Positions 51,775-60,718 of a stretch of 64,000 bases of DNA are shown in pieces. The position numbers and the translations under genes are program-made. The number at the start of each line of letters is the position of its first letter. The first letter of the stretch is position 1. Below the pieces are notes generated by a model. That model had not been told where the DNA came from. It did no database searches and was given only the letters and a program-made list of their open reading frames with translations. Source of the DNA: Algoriphagus litoralis (lineage in GTDB: Bacteria > Bacteroidota > Bacteroidia > Cytophagales > Cyclobacteriaceae); NCBI RefSeq assembly GCF_003259255.1, contig NZ_QGOL01000009.1, forward strand, positions 248,001-312,000, given 5' to 3'.

Positions 51775-52311
51775 ATGAAAAATCTATTCCCACTGCTCCC
51801 TCTAGTTTTCGTTTTGGCATCATGTAGGGTTTCAGAAGTCATCTCTGTGGATACCCTCGCAAATTCTCAACTGCTGAAAGAATATCAGACTTTTAAAATG
51901 ATCGAGGAAGATTATTCAGATAAACGAAATGAGCGAATCAAACTCACCTTCAGAGACAAACTGATCGAGTATGGATTTGAGGAAGTTTCCGAAAACCCTG
52001 ATTTTTTGATCCAGGGAGTGATAGTTTCTCGAGAATTCATTAAAGAAGGAGGGCAGTTCTACAATTCCTCCATTCCGGGTCCCTTTTATAGCGCAAATAA
52101 TTCTGGCAATTCAGTTGTCAGCGGTGGGCAAAATTCAATTATAAACCGAGGAATGATCGGAAAGGTGATTTTTATTATTCAAGACTCCCAAACCAATGAA
52201 ATTGCATGGATGGGCTCCAGTTCGGGAGTGATTTATGGAGGTGGTCGTCAGTTTGATCTAGACAAAGTGGATCTAGTCCTTCATCAGTTATTGACCTCGC
52301 TTTATGAATAG
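51775..52311 (+). CDS. DUF4136-like lipoprotein
   Basis: This 178-residue protein has a lipobox (FVLASC, Cys17). The mature part (YQTFKMIEEDYSD..., FRDKLIEYGFEEVSENPDFLIQGVI, IIQDSQTNEIAWMGSSSGVI, a C-terminal helix LHQLLTSLYE) resembles DUF4136 proteins, which are envelope lipoproteins of unknown function. A Gly/Asn/Ser-rich insert (GPFYSANNSGNSVVSGGQNS) lies in the middle. Confidence 0.78.
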   Translation: MKNLFPLLPLVFVLASCRVSEVISVDTLANSQLLKEYQTFKMIEEDYSDKRNERIKLTFRDKLIEYGFEEVSENPDFLIQGVIVSREFIKEGGQFYNSSIPGPFYSANNSGNSVVSGGQNSIINRGMIGKVIFIIQDSQTNEIAWMGSSSGVIYGGGRQFDLDKVDLVLHQLLTSLYE

Positions 52312-52386
52312 GACCGTTTAGTAATCCAATCTATACTAATTGCGGTTTACCAAATCTTAGGACAAGGCTTAGGTATAAATATTTTT

Positions 52387-52394
52387 TATCTTTG
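52387..52394 (+). promoter_or_regulatory. candidate -7 box giving a near-leaderless mRNA
   Basis: TATCTTTG matches TAnnTTTG exactly, and only four bases lie between it and the ATG of yjdM. Transcription would begin at or next to the start codon. No clear -33 TTG was identified. Confidence 0.5.
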
Positions 52395-52398
52395 TCCC

Positions 52399-52737
52399 AT
52401 GGAAAATTTATCACCTTGCCCCAAGTGCAATTCCGAATACACGTATGAGATGGATAACCAGATGGTCTGCCCAGATTGCGGCCATGAATGGGATCCAAAT
52501 GAAATAACAGAAGTAGAAATCGGTTTGGTGGTCAAAGATGCCAATGGGACAATTCTTACAAATGGCGATTCGGTTGTAATTGCGAAAGACCTTCCGGTGA
52601 AAGGTGCTCCCAAATCCATCAAAGCAGGCACAAAAGTTAAAAATATCCGATTGGTGGAAGGTGATCACAACATCGACTGCAAAATCGACGGTTTTGGCTC
52701 CATGGCACTTAAGTCTGAGTTTGTAAGAAAGGCATAG
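52399..52737 (+). CDS. yjdM: YjdM/PhnA family zinc-ribbon protein
   Basis: This 112-residue protein has a zinc ribbon (C7, C10, C24, C27 in CPKC...CPDCGHEW), followed by the beta-rich C-terminal domain of the YjdM/PhnA family ([50 protein letters not shown]). The name 'alkylphosphonate utilization' is historical; the true role is unclear. A TAnnTTTG box lies immediately upstream. Confidence 0.95.
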   Translation: MENLSPCPKCNSEYTYEMDNQMVCPDCGHEWDPNEITEVEIGLVVKDANGTILTNGDSVVIAKDLPVKGAPKSIKAGTKVKNIRLVEGDHNIDCKIDGFGSMALKSEFVRKA

Positions 52738-52941
52738 GACGAGCAGATTCTTCCTCGGGATTTTTTCAAAGGATCAAGAATAAAATCAACCGATTGATCA
52801 AGGATTCATCCATTAAATAATGGAGTTTTCTGGGCTTTCTACCTTCCTAAATGCGTAAATCAGGGCAAATTTTCTTAGGGTAAGAATTCATGGTTTGCTA
52901 TCTTATGAGAGTTTACCATTAATTTTTGAATCCGAATTCCC

Positions 52942-54180
52942 ATGAAAATCCAAGAATTGTTTTTTACCAATGCATCTGGAGAAAAGCTTTCGGCAAGACT
53001 TTACCATCCCTTGGATGAAGTGCCTAGGTTTTTCGCAATTTTTGCACACTGTTTTACCTGTTCCAAAAACTTCAAAGCCGTAACCAACATTTCCGATAGA
53101 CTCAGTCAACTGGGAGTGGCAGTGATGAGTTTTGATTTTACAGGATTGGGTAGGTCTGATGGGGATTTTGGTGAATCGGGATTTTCGTCCAATGTTTCTG
53201 ATTTGATCCTTGCTTCCCAATTCCTTGAGGAAAACTTTGAAGCTCCAAAGTTGATCATTGGACATTCGCTAGGAGGAGCGGCAGCCATTTTAGCCGCAGC
53301 AAAACTCGAAAGTATCCAAGCGGTAGTCACTATAGGTGCTCCTTCCCAGCCTAATCATGTCAAGCGTCTGTTTGCGAATGATGTGGACAAAATCGAAAAA
53401 GAGGGAAGTGCAGAAGTCAATATAGGCGGGAGACCCTTTACCCTGAGTTATGAGTTTATTCAGGATTTGGAATCCCAAAATCTTCTGGAATTACTCCATG
53501 GAATGCGCAAAGCATTTCTGTTTATGCATTCTCCTCAGGATAGCATAGTGGATATCTCCAATGCGGCTGATTTGTACCAAGCTGCCTTTCATCCCAAAAG
53601 TTTTATCAGCTTGGACAAAGCAGACCACCTCCTTGGTGATCCCAATGAAAGCAGATATGCAGGTGAGGTCATCAGTTCCTGGTCAAAAAAATACCTACCA
53701 ACCGAAGTATCTGAAAATGATGTACAAGGTCATGAGGTAAAAGTCCGGCTATCAGGAGATTCTTACACTGCGGAGGTAATGACACCTTTTCATCACCTGA
53801 TTGCTGACGAACCAGAGTCAGTTGGCGGAAATAACCTTGGACCTACTCCCTACGACTTACTGCTGGCTTCTTTGGGCACTTGTACTGCAATGACCCTAAA
53901 AATGTATGCGAATCGAAAAGGTTGGGCTTTGGAGGAAATCAACGTCTACCTCAATCATGAAAAAATCCACCAAAATGACAGTGTTTCAGTTGAAGACTCG
54001 AAAAATTCAAAATTGTCCAAATTCACGAGATGGCTGGAGATCAAGGGAGATGTCACTGATGAAATGAAAGAAAAGCTTCTGGAAATCGCGGATAAATGCC
54101 CCGTACATAAAACTTTGCATGAGCAAATTACCGTAGAGACTTTTTTTAAAACACCTGAATCCACTGGTGGAAAAGAATGA
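52942..54180 (+). CDS. alpha/beta hydrolase-OsmC fusion protein
   Basis: This is a 412-residue two-domain protein. Residues 1-250 are an alpha/beta hydrolase with nucleophile Ser109 (IIGHSLGGAAA) and a late histidine in LDKADHLLGDP. Residues ~265-405 are an OsmC-like domain with redox cysteines in LLASLGTCTAMTLKMYANRKGW and ADKCPVHKTLHEQI. OsmC domains reduce organic hydroperoxides, and the hydrolase could release or process the substrate. The fusion is known in several phyla. There is no signal peptide, so it is cytoplasmic. Confidence 0.93.
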   Translation: MKIQELFFTNASGEKLSARLYHPLDEVPRFFAIFAHCFTCSKNFKAVTNISDRLSQLGVAVMSFDFTGLGRSDGDFGESGFSSNVSDLILASQFLEENFEAPKLIIGHSLGGAAAILAAAKLESIQAVVTIGAPSQPNHVKRLFANDVDKIEKEGSAEVNIGGRPFTLSYEFIQDLESQNLLELLHGMRKAFLFMHSPQDSIVDISNAADLYQAAFHPKSFISLDKADHLLGDPNESRYAGEVISSWSKKYLPTEVSENDVQGHEVKVRLSGDSYTAEVMTPFHHLIADEPESVGGNNLGPTPYDLLLASLGTCTAMTLKMYANRKGWALEEINVYLNHEKIHQNDSVSVEDSKNSKLSKFTRWLEIKGDVTDEMKEKLLEIADKCPVHKTLHEQITVETFFKTPESTGGKE

Positions 54181-54277
54181 ATTCTGAAGTTTTTGAATTA
54201 AGGGAACTTATACTGTCTGAGACAGTTTTAAAGAGTAGTTGTTGAAAATTTTAAGCTTAAAATAAATCTGGAACTTT

Positions 54278-54559
54278 ATGAAAGCAATCTGGAATAACCA
54301 AGTCATCGCAGAGAGTGATCAAACAATCGTCATCGAAGGAAATCACTATTTCCCTCCGGATTCGGTTAAAAAAGAGTTTTTCAAAGCTTCAGATACCCAC
54401 ACAGTCTGTCCATGGAAGGGGACAGCGTCCTATTTTTCTGTAGAAGTTGATGGATCAACCAATAAAGACGCTGCCTGGTACTATCCCGAAACAAAGCCTA
54501 TGGCTTCAGGAATCAAGGGGTATGTTGCATTTTGGAAAGGTGTCAAAGTCGAAAAATAA
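54278..54559 (+). CDS. DUF427 domain protein
   Basis: This 93-residue protein matches DUF427 (MKAIWNNQVIAESDQTIVIEGNHYFPPDSV, THTVCPWKGTASYFSVEVDG, AAWYYPETKPMASGIKGYVAFWKGVKVE). Function is unknown. It is often found near oxidative or stress genes. It lies 98 bp after the hydrolase-OsmC gene and 25 bp before the BCCT transporter. Confidence 0.93.
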   Translation: MKAIWNNQVIAESDQTIVIEGNHYFPPDSVKKEFFKASDTHTVCPWKGTASYFSVEVDGSTNKDAAWYYPETKPMASGIKGYVAFWKGVKVEK

Positions 54560-54583
54560 GACTTTTCCAAAACGGTAATTGAA

Positions 54584-56080
54584 TTGAATCCAATCACAGC
54601 CAAATCCAATCCATCCATTTTACTCCGGCTGACTGCTGTAGTATTGTCGACTTTCCTGATTTGCGTTTTATTTTTCAATGATTATTTGATTGATAACCTG
54701 AATGATGGGACTGATTTTGTCCTGTCTCTTTTTGGAGGATACTATCTTTTTTTGGGCCTCAGTTGTGTATTCTTGATGCTGTCAGTAGCACTTCTTCCAC
54801 TGGGGAAAATCAAGCTTGGAAAAGGAAAACCAGAGTTTGGGTGGCTTTCTTGGATCGCAATGTTGTACTCCACGGGGATGGGCGGAGGACTGATTTTGCG
54901 GGCTGTTCAAGAGCCCGTCTATTATTTTCAGAATCCTCCCAGAGTGAGCGACTTGGATCCTATCAACTTCTCGCTGCAATACACTTTTTTCCACTGGGGT
55001 TTTACTCCATGGGCTTTTTATGGGTTGATGGCACTGATCGTGGCCTACAATCTTTACATCAAAAAAGGGACTGCCTTGAGTTCTTCTGCACTGTTAGGCA
55101 AATGGAATTATCCGTGGCTAGCAGGATTTTTGGACCTGTTGACTGTAATCTGCACCTTATTTGGCGTGGTAGCAGGAGTAGGGCTGGGAAGTAGACAACT
55201 GATGGAAGCAGTAGCCTATTGGACTGGATCCAGCTTTTCTCAAAATGCCGTCATTCTACCCATTTTTTTGGTGTCTGCGATAGCGATGGTCTCTGCATAT
55301 TTTGGAGTCAGAAAGGGAATCCGGCTACTTTCCAATTTGAATATTCTGGGAGCAACACTTCTTTTGCTCTTTGCGTGGATAATGGGCAATACTTGGGGGT
55401 CTGTCACTCATTTTTTCGCAGCAATTAAAATGTACCTTATTGATTTCGTCACGATGAGCCTCAATTATGGAGAATCCAAAGTCACTCCGGATTTTTTAAA
55501 GGACTGGACCTATTTCTACTGGGCATTTTGGCTATCCTGGGCACCATTCACGGGAGTTTTTATCGCAAGAATTTCCAAAGGCAGATCTATCCGGGAACTT
55601 GTTTTTGCCACACTATTTATTCCTGCACTGGGTACATTTATTTGGTTTTCGGTCTTTGGTCTGAATGGTATTGAACTGATCCAATCTGGCCAGATCGCTC
55701 CTGAGTCCTTTTCTTCGATCTATAGTTCTTTATTCAACTATTTCTCAAATTTCCCTTTTTCTTTGCTAAGCAACTTACTTGTCTCTTTGCTAATCGCAAC
55801 GTTTCTGATCACCTCGATCGATTCGGCAATTTTTGTGTTGAGTATATTTTCTGATGAGGGAAAAGAAGAACCAAAAAAGAGAATCCGTTTTTTTTGGGGA
55901 ATTAGTATTTTCCTATTCACTGGGATTCTGGTTTGGTTAGGTAAAGATGAGCTTTTACAAGCCGTAAGTAATTTATTGATTCTGTGCGCCTTGCCGTTCA
56001 GCTTTGTTTTTCTATTTCTGATCTTTCAATTTTTCCGAAGGATAGTTAACCTACATGTAAATGAAATCAAACAGGACTAG
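54584..56080 (+). CDS. BCCT family transporter
   Basis: This 498-residue protein (TTG start) has about 12 membrane segments. The BCCT signature region is FYWAFWLSWAPFTGVFIARISKGRSIRE, and earlier is the GMGGGL-like segment of this family (YSTGMGGGLILRAVQEPVYYFQNPP). Family members take up betaine, carnitine or choline with Na+ or H+. Placement before egtB and egtD raises the possibility that a betaine such as hercynine or ergothioneine is the substrate, but glycine betaine is the more usual choice. It ends 183 bp before egtB. Confidence 0.93.
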   Translation: MNPITAKSNPSILLRLTAVVLSTFLICVLFFNDYLIDNLNDGTDFVLSLFGGYYLFLGLSCVFLMLSVALLPLGKIKLGKGKPEFGWLSWIAMLYSTGMGGGLILRAVQEPVYYFQNPPRVSDLDPINFSLQYTFFHWGFTPWAFYGLMALIVAYNLYIKKGTALSSSALLGKWNYPWLAGFLDLLTVICTLFGVVAGVGLGSRQLMEAVAYWTGSSFSQNAVILPIFLVSAIAMVSAYFGVRKGIRLLSNLNILGATLLLLFAWIMGNTWGSVTHFFAAIKMYLIDFVTMSLNYGESKVTPDFLKDWTYFYWAFWLSWAPFTGVFIARISKGRSIRELVFATLFIPALGTFIWFSVFGLNGIELIQSGQIAPESFSSIYSSLFNYFSNFPFSLLSNLLVSLLIATFLITSIDSAIFVLSIFSDEGKEEPKKRIRFFWGISIFLFTGILVWLGKDELLQAVSNLLILCALPFSFVFLFLIFQFFRRIVNLHVNEIKQD

Positions 56081-56262
56081 AATGACACTCACTGAAAGGG
56101 CTATCGGCGATGCAGGATTTTCTCGAAGAACTATGGGCTCATACAATCCGGCAAAAAAAATCTAAATAAAACTCCTGAAATGCCCTTAAGAATAAGTCTT
56201 CACAAAGGAGTAAAGTTATTCAAGGCATACCAAGTGGACTTTGTAATGCAAATGATAATCCT

Positions 56263-57420
56263 ATGAAAAATAAAGAATTAATTAAAACAGATTTTCTTAC
56301 GACCCGAAGCCTCACGGAATCCATCTGTGCCCCTTTGGAAGTGGAAGATTATGTTCCACAACCCATTATTGATGTTTCTCCACCCAAATGGCATTTAGGT
56401 CACACCACCTGGTTTTTTGAGCAATTCGTTTTGATTCCTTTTGCAACCAATTACCAGCTGTTCCATGAAGATTTTGCTTTTCTTTTCAATAGCTATTACA
56501 ACCATGCGGGAGAGCGAGTCCTCAGACCCAATCGGGGATTGATGAGTAGACCTCCTGTACGAGAAGTTATGCAGTATCGATCTTATGTGACTGAAAAACT
56601 TATTGAAATGATCACAAAGCAAGATCCCGCTGAAGAAATCCTCGAACGAATCATTCTGGGAATCAATCACGAGCAGCAGCACCAAGAGCTTTTGGTCTAT
56701 GATCTAAAATATATCTTAGGCAATCAGCCTACATTTCCTGTTTACGGGGATAAATTTCAAACCAAACCAATCGCAAAAAGCGATTTCCGGAAGTTTACTG
56801 AGGGAATTTATGAGATAGGTTTCGCAGGAGAAGGCTTTTTCTTTGACAATGAGTTGGGAAGACATCGGGTGTTTCTGGAAGCTTTTGAAATGGCAGTGCA
56901 ATTGGTGACGAATGGAGAGTATATGGAATTTATCGAAGCTGGTGGCTATCAGAATTTTGATTATTGGCTGGATGAGGGTTTGAGTTTCATAAAAAAAGAG
57001 GGAATCACTGCACCACTTTACTGGTACCGAAAAGGTGGAGAATGGTGGAATTATACGCTCAATGGATTCCAAAAAGTAGATCCATCGCTTCCAGTACAGC
57101 ATGTAAGCTTTTATGAAGCCAGTGCATTTGCATCGTGGAAAGGATGCAGATTGCCCACTGAATTTGAATGGGAGGTAGCTGCCGACCAGTTGAACTGGGG
57201 CCAATTATGGGAATGGACCAACAGCGCCTATTTACCCTATCCAGGATTCAGCAAAGTCCCAGGCGCATTGGGCGAGTACAACGGAAAGTTCATGGTAAGT
57301 CAGCACGTGCTTCGAGGCGCATCTGTAGCCACTCCTTCCGGACATTCCCGGCCAACTTATCGAAACTTTTTTCATCCGTCTTCACGTTGGGTTTTTTCCG
57401 GAATTCGACTGGCTAACTAA
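56263..57420 (+). CDS. egtB: ergothioneine biosynthesis sulfoxide synthase EgtB
   Basis: This 385-residue protein has an N-terminal DinB-like helical domain carrying the iron ligands: a histidine in WHLGHTTWFFE (H47) and HEQQHQELL (H136, H140). The C-terminal domain is formylglycine-generating-enzyme-like (GGYQNFDYWLDEG, WYRKGGEWWNYTLNGF, PVQHVSFYEASAFASWKGCRLPTEFEWEVAA, SRWVFSGIRLA). It joins hercynine to cysteine or gamma-glutamylcysteine with O2. No egtC or egtE is nearby, so cysteine use as in two-gene pathways is plausible. egtD follows after 6 bp. Confidence 0.95.
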   Translation: MKNKELIKTDFLTTRSLTESICAPLEVEDYVPQPIIDVSPPKWHLGHTTWFFEQFVLIPFATNYQLFHEDFAFLFNSYYNHAGERVLRPNRGLMSRPPVREVMQYRSYVTEKLIEMITKQDPAEEILERIILGINHEQQHQELLVYDLKYILGNQPTFPVYGDKFQTKPIAKSDFRKFTEGIYEIGFAGEGFFFDNELGRHRVFLEAFEMAVQLVTNGEYMEFIEAGGYQNFDYWLDEGLSFIKKEGITAPLYWYRKGGEWWNYTLNGFQKVDPSLPVQHVSFYEASAFASWKGCRLPTEFEWEVAADQLNWGQLWEWTNSAYLPYPGFSKVPGALGEYNGKFMVSQHVLRGASVATPSGHSRPTYRNFFHPSSRWVFSGIRLAN

Positions 57421-57426
57421 AAACTA

Positions 57427-58353
57427 ATGGAAATTTTCAAAAAAGAAGTTTTAGCAGGATTACAGAAATCTCACAAAACCCTGTCATCCAAGTATTTTTA
57501 TGATGATGAAGGTTCTAGGATATTTCAAGAAATCATGGATATGCCTGAATATTACCTTCCAGCTGCAGAGATGGAGATCATCGAGAGACATTCCCAAGTC
57601 ATTGCACAAAAGATAGCGGGAGAGGAGCTGGACATCGTAGAGCTTGGTGCAGGTGATGGGCGAAAGATTTCCCATTTCCTAAAAGTCCTACATCCCTTCG
57701 TAGATCATCTCACCTATTTTCCATTGGATATTTCACAAGGCATTCTGGAAGAAAATACCAAGTTGATGGCAAAGGAAGTCCGAGGAATTAAGATTGAAGC
57801 GATGTGGGGGGACTTTTTTATTTCTTTACCCAAAATAAGAGATCGAAAAACCCGACGCGTCCTCATTTTTGCAGGAAGCAACATTGGAAATTTTAAAAGG
57901 AAAGAAGCTGAGGAATTTTTGCAGTTCATTGATCAGGAATTGAAAACTGGTGACAACTTTATCCTTGGCGTAGATTTAAAAAAGAATCCGAGAAAAATCC
58001 TTGCGGCATATGATGACCCACATGGGATTACCAAACGATTCAATTTGAACCTTCTCAATCGCATCAACAAGGAGTTGGGAGGGGATTTTGAATTAGAGTC
58101 ATTTGACCATTATGGCACATACCATCCGATTACAGGAGCCGCGGAGAGTTTTCTGGTGAGCTTGAAAGACCAAAAAGTGAGGATAGGAGATGAGGTGATT
58201 CTTTTCCAAAAAGATGAGGTAATCCAAACTGAAATCTCGCAAAAGTTTGATTTACCACTTTTGATGGAACTTTCTAAAAATGTGGAATTCAGGATTGATT
58301 CCATATTTTCCGACAGCTCTTCACTTTTTTCTTGGGTGCTGTTTAGGAAGTAA
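57427..58353 (+). CDS. egtD: L-histidine N-alpha-methyltransferase EgtD
   Basis: This 308-residue SAM-dependent methyltransferase of the EgtD (DUF2260) family has KYFYDDEGSRIFQEI near the start, motif I VELGAGDGRK (residues 71-80), LDISQGIL, and GSNIGNF. It trimethylates histidine to hercynine, the substrate of EgtB. The gene begins 6 bp after egtB. Both enzymes together suffice for most of ergothioneine synthesis; the final lyase step may use a generic PLP enzyme. Confidence 0.95.
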   Translation: MEIFKKEVLAGLQKSHKTLSSKYFYDDEGSRIFQEIMDMPEYYLPAAEMEIIERHSQVIAQKIAGEELDIVELGAGDGRKISHFLKVLHPFVDHLTYFPLDISQGILEENTKLMAKEVRGIKIEAMWGDFFISLPKIRDRKTRRVLIFAGSNIGNFKRKEAEEFLQFIDQELKTGDNFILGVDLKKNPRKILAAYDDPHGITKRFNLNLLNRINKELGGDFELESFDHYGTYHPITGAAESFLVSLKDQKVRIGDEVILFQKDEVIQTEISQKFDLPLLMELSKNVEFRIDSIFSDSSSLFSWVLFRK

Positions 58354-58636
58354 ACTGGCCGAAAATGATGAAGGGGAAAGATAAACTTACTTCCCGATAC
58401 AGAAAATGCAACTAGTTGTAAATAAGATAAATGGAAAAAATCGGTACAAAAACGGTACATATTGAAGATGGACTTTTTTTTCGCGGTTCAAAATCGATTT
58501 TTTATCGAGCTGAATAAGGCTTAAGATGATGAACATTTGTTTCAAAAAATCAAAAGCTATTCAGATCATTTTTGCAGCCTGAATTGGAAAGCCTCTTTTG
58601 AATTCATAAAATTAAAATTAGGTATTGGAGAAATTA

Positions 58637-60136
58637 CTATTCAATCGGTTTAATAGTTGGATCAAATTTACCTCTCCAAGCCTGAGTTTTTATACGTTCA
58701 TTGGGATGAGGAGCTATTGGCAAAAAGTGAGCCTTTTCAAGTGTACTTCTCATTTTGGAAACTTGATCTAGAGTGAAACTATTTCCAACGGTTGGGTAAT
58801 AATCCATGATATTAGTAGCAAAAAAGAATTCTCCCTCGCAGTTTGTCTTCAATTGTAGAAAGGTCTTTTTTAAGTCATCATTGTATGATTCAGTATCCTG
58901 AAAGCCATCTCCATCGATACATTGGTTACCATTTGAAAATGTATGCGGTAGGCCTAAAAAGTGTCCCAATTCATGTAGCATGAGGAAGTTCTGAAATCCC
59001 TTGTTGATAACAAATCCGTAAAATCTTGAAAGTGGCATATTTGAACCGGATCCAGGTGGATAAGATGAAAACCCATCTCGACCATCAATATTCATTACAA
59101 ATACATTCACATATTCATTTGGATTCCACATTTGATCGAAAACATATTTTCTAGTGATTTCTTCTCCAATGGGATAAGATAGTTTCTCTGAGAAAATCCG
59201 ATTAATTCCAGGTTCTTCGAGCGGCTTCTCATCCTGTCCGTTTGGGGCGAGGTAAAATTCAATATTGGGATCTACTTGATTATGTCCCTTTCGAAATTCT
59301 GATTCTGACTTTCCTAAAAGCCAGTCATTAGTTTCCTTCAAAAGTTGGACAAAGTTCTCCTGCCCCGGATTTTCCCTTGTTCCTTTTTCTTGCCCGGAGT
59401 GGACCACATGAAACACGATTGGCAAGGAATATTTTTTAGGAAAATTTGGTAATTCTCTGGAAATCAGTATTTCAATCTCACTCTTTTTTCCACCTACTTC
59501 TACCCAAAATGGAATTTCTCCAGATCTAAAAATAGGCACACGATGCAGCTTTTCTAATTGAACACCGTCAAAATAAAATTTATAAGGAGGTTTATTTGAT
59601 TCTTCAAACTCTTTTCCCCTGTAGTCATAGATACTGGCTTTAAAATCCACGAACGATCTACCACTTATTGCATAGGGGGCTTTGGTAGAATCTCCCATCG
59701 AAGCCTTAAACCTTGAAACATAGGTCTTGGGATCTACATCAATCACTCTAATCTTTACAGGTTTGGATGTGAGCTTGCCAATTTTTGCAAAAATCTCAAA
59801 TTCACGCTCTTTATCGGTGGGTATCCGAGGTGGATTTGAGCTTCGTTTTCCGTCAATATAAAATTGAATGGAAGGAATGCTGGGTAAAATGACTTCTTCA
59901 CCAAAGGCAGCTGTAAATTTTGGAGAAAGATTGAGTTCTTGATCTCCGGGCCAGATTGTAAATACTGAATCAAACGGAATGAGTTCAAAACTTGCCACCT
60001 TGTTAAACCCTTCCGGAAGCGGTTCTTCCTTCTCTTTACATGCGGATAAGTTGATAATACAAGCCGCAAAAACAATCCCAATTCCCTTGGTTAATTGATT
60101 TTTTAATGAGTTTCTTGATTGAAAAAAGTGGTTCAT
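58637..60136 (-). CDS. M43/pappalysin-type metalloprotease lipoprotein
   Basis: This 499-residue protein has a signal ending in the lipobox INLSAC (Cys33). The N-terminal ~220 residues are beta-rich with Ig-like spacing. The protease domain contains the metzincin motif HELGHFLGLPH (residues 388-398), and the Met-turn is in NIMDYYP. Disulfide cysteines are likely (GNQCIDG, KTNCEGE). M43 (cytophagalysin/pappalysin) enzymes cleave secreted proteins. It is monocistronic with long gaps on both sides. Confidence 0.92.
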   Translation of the reverse strand: MNHFFQSRNSLKNQLTKGIGIVFAACIINLSACKEKEEPLPEGFNKVASFELIPFDSVFTIWPGDQELNLSPKFTAAFGEEVILPSIPSIQFYIDGKRSSNPPRIPTDKEREFEIFAKIGKLTSKPVKIRVIDVDPKTYVSRFKASMGDSTKAPYAISGRSFVDFKASIYDYRGKEFEESNKPPYKFYFDGVQLEKLHRVPIFRSGEIPFWVEVGGKKSEIEILISRELPNFPKKYSLPIVFHVVHSGQEKGTRENPGQENFVQLLKETNDWLLGKSESEFRKGHNQVDPNIEFYLAPNGQDEKPLEEPGINRIFSEKLSYPIGEEITRKYVFDQMWNPNEYVNVFVMNIDGRDGFSSYPPGSGSNMPLSRFYGFVINKGFQNFLMLHELGHFLGLPHTFSNGNQCIDGDGFQDTESYNDDLKKTFLQLKTNCEGEFFFATNIMDYYPTVGNSFTLDQVSKMRSTLEKAHFLPIAPHPNERIKTQAWRGKFDPTIKPIE

Positions 60137-60717
60137 AATATTAAAGAAAATAATTTACTTTCCTGACGTGGAAAAATGGAGATATGCTACTGTATCCTTT
60201 GAAAAAATCCAAATTTATTTCTATTAGGTACAATATATTTTAACGGAAGAATACCTTTAATGCAGTGCTATAAATTCTGCCAAGGCAGGCAATTACTCAG
60301 GACTAAAAAGCCTGATTTTCGTGGATTTTTGATCTTTACAGTGTCTTAGTCAATTGAAAATTAGTAAAGTTATAGAGGTGAAATTTAAAGCTCGCACGCC
60401 ATTCACCTAAACTTTAGAGATCTGGAGAAAATAATACCCCTGGATGAGGTTTCTAAAAGAGCAGCGAAATCAGAACAATTTTTGACTATACCTATCCTGA
60501 TCTTTTGCATTAGTAGGTGCCAATACATGACCAAACATGCTCAATACATGATTTACCTTGGATAGGCTTAGGTTTTCCTTGCCTTGTTCGATTTTCCGAA
60601 TTACGGTGAGTGCAACGCCAGCTTTGTCTGCAAATTCTTCCTGAGTTAGGGATAGAAGGTCATTCTATAACTCATTTATTTCGTATTATTGAGCTATAGA
60701 AATAATTTCAATAGCTC
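60137..60717. other. intergenic region with HTH remnant and operator
   Basis: About 330 bp (60137-60469) hold nothing recognised apart from AT-rich spacer. The right part holds a decayed helix-turn-helix gene and an inverted-repeat operator before the Fic gene. Confidence 0.5.
60470..60664 (-). pseudogene. XRE/HipB-like helix-turn-helix gene remnant
   Basis: Read on the minus strand, 64 codons give a clear HTH_3 core: SLTQEEFADKAGVALTVI followed by RKIEQGKENLSLSKVNHVLSM and FGHVLAPTNAKDQ. The frame is closed upstream by TAG (60665-60667) exactly where a CAG (Gln) would continue the homologous sequence (NEL-stop-NDLLSLTQEEF). No ATG, GTG or TTG start precedes the HTH. It is therefore a truncated, nonsense-mutated antitoxin or regulator gene, divergent from the Fic gene. 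Confidence 0.7.
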
Positions 60718-60718
60718 A
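60667..60718. promoter_or_regulatory. inverted-repeat operator at the Fic start codon
   Basis: TGAGCTAT (60690-60697) and ATAGCTCA (60711-60718) are perfect inverted 8-mers with a 13-base spacer. The right half includes the A of the Fic ATG. A third, one-mismatch half-site ATAACTCA lies at 60667-60674. The arrangement fits a dimeric repressor blocking transcription or translation start. Confidence 0.6.
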
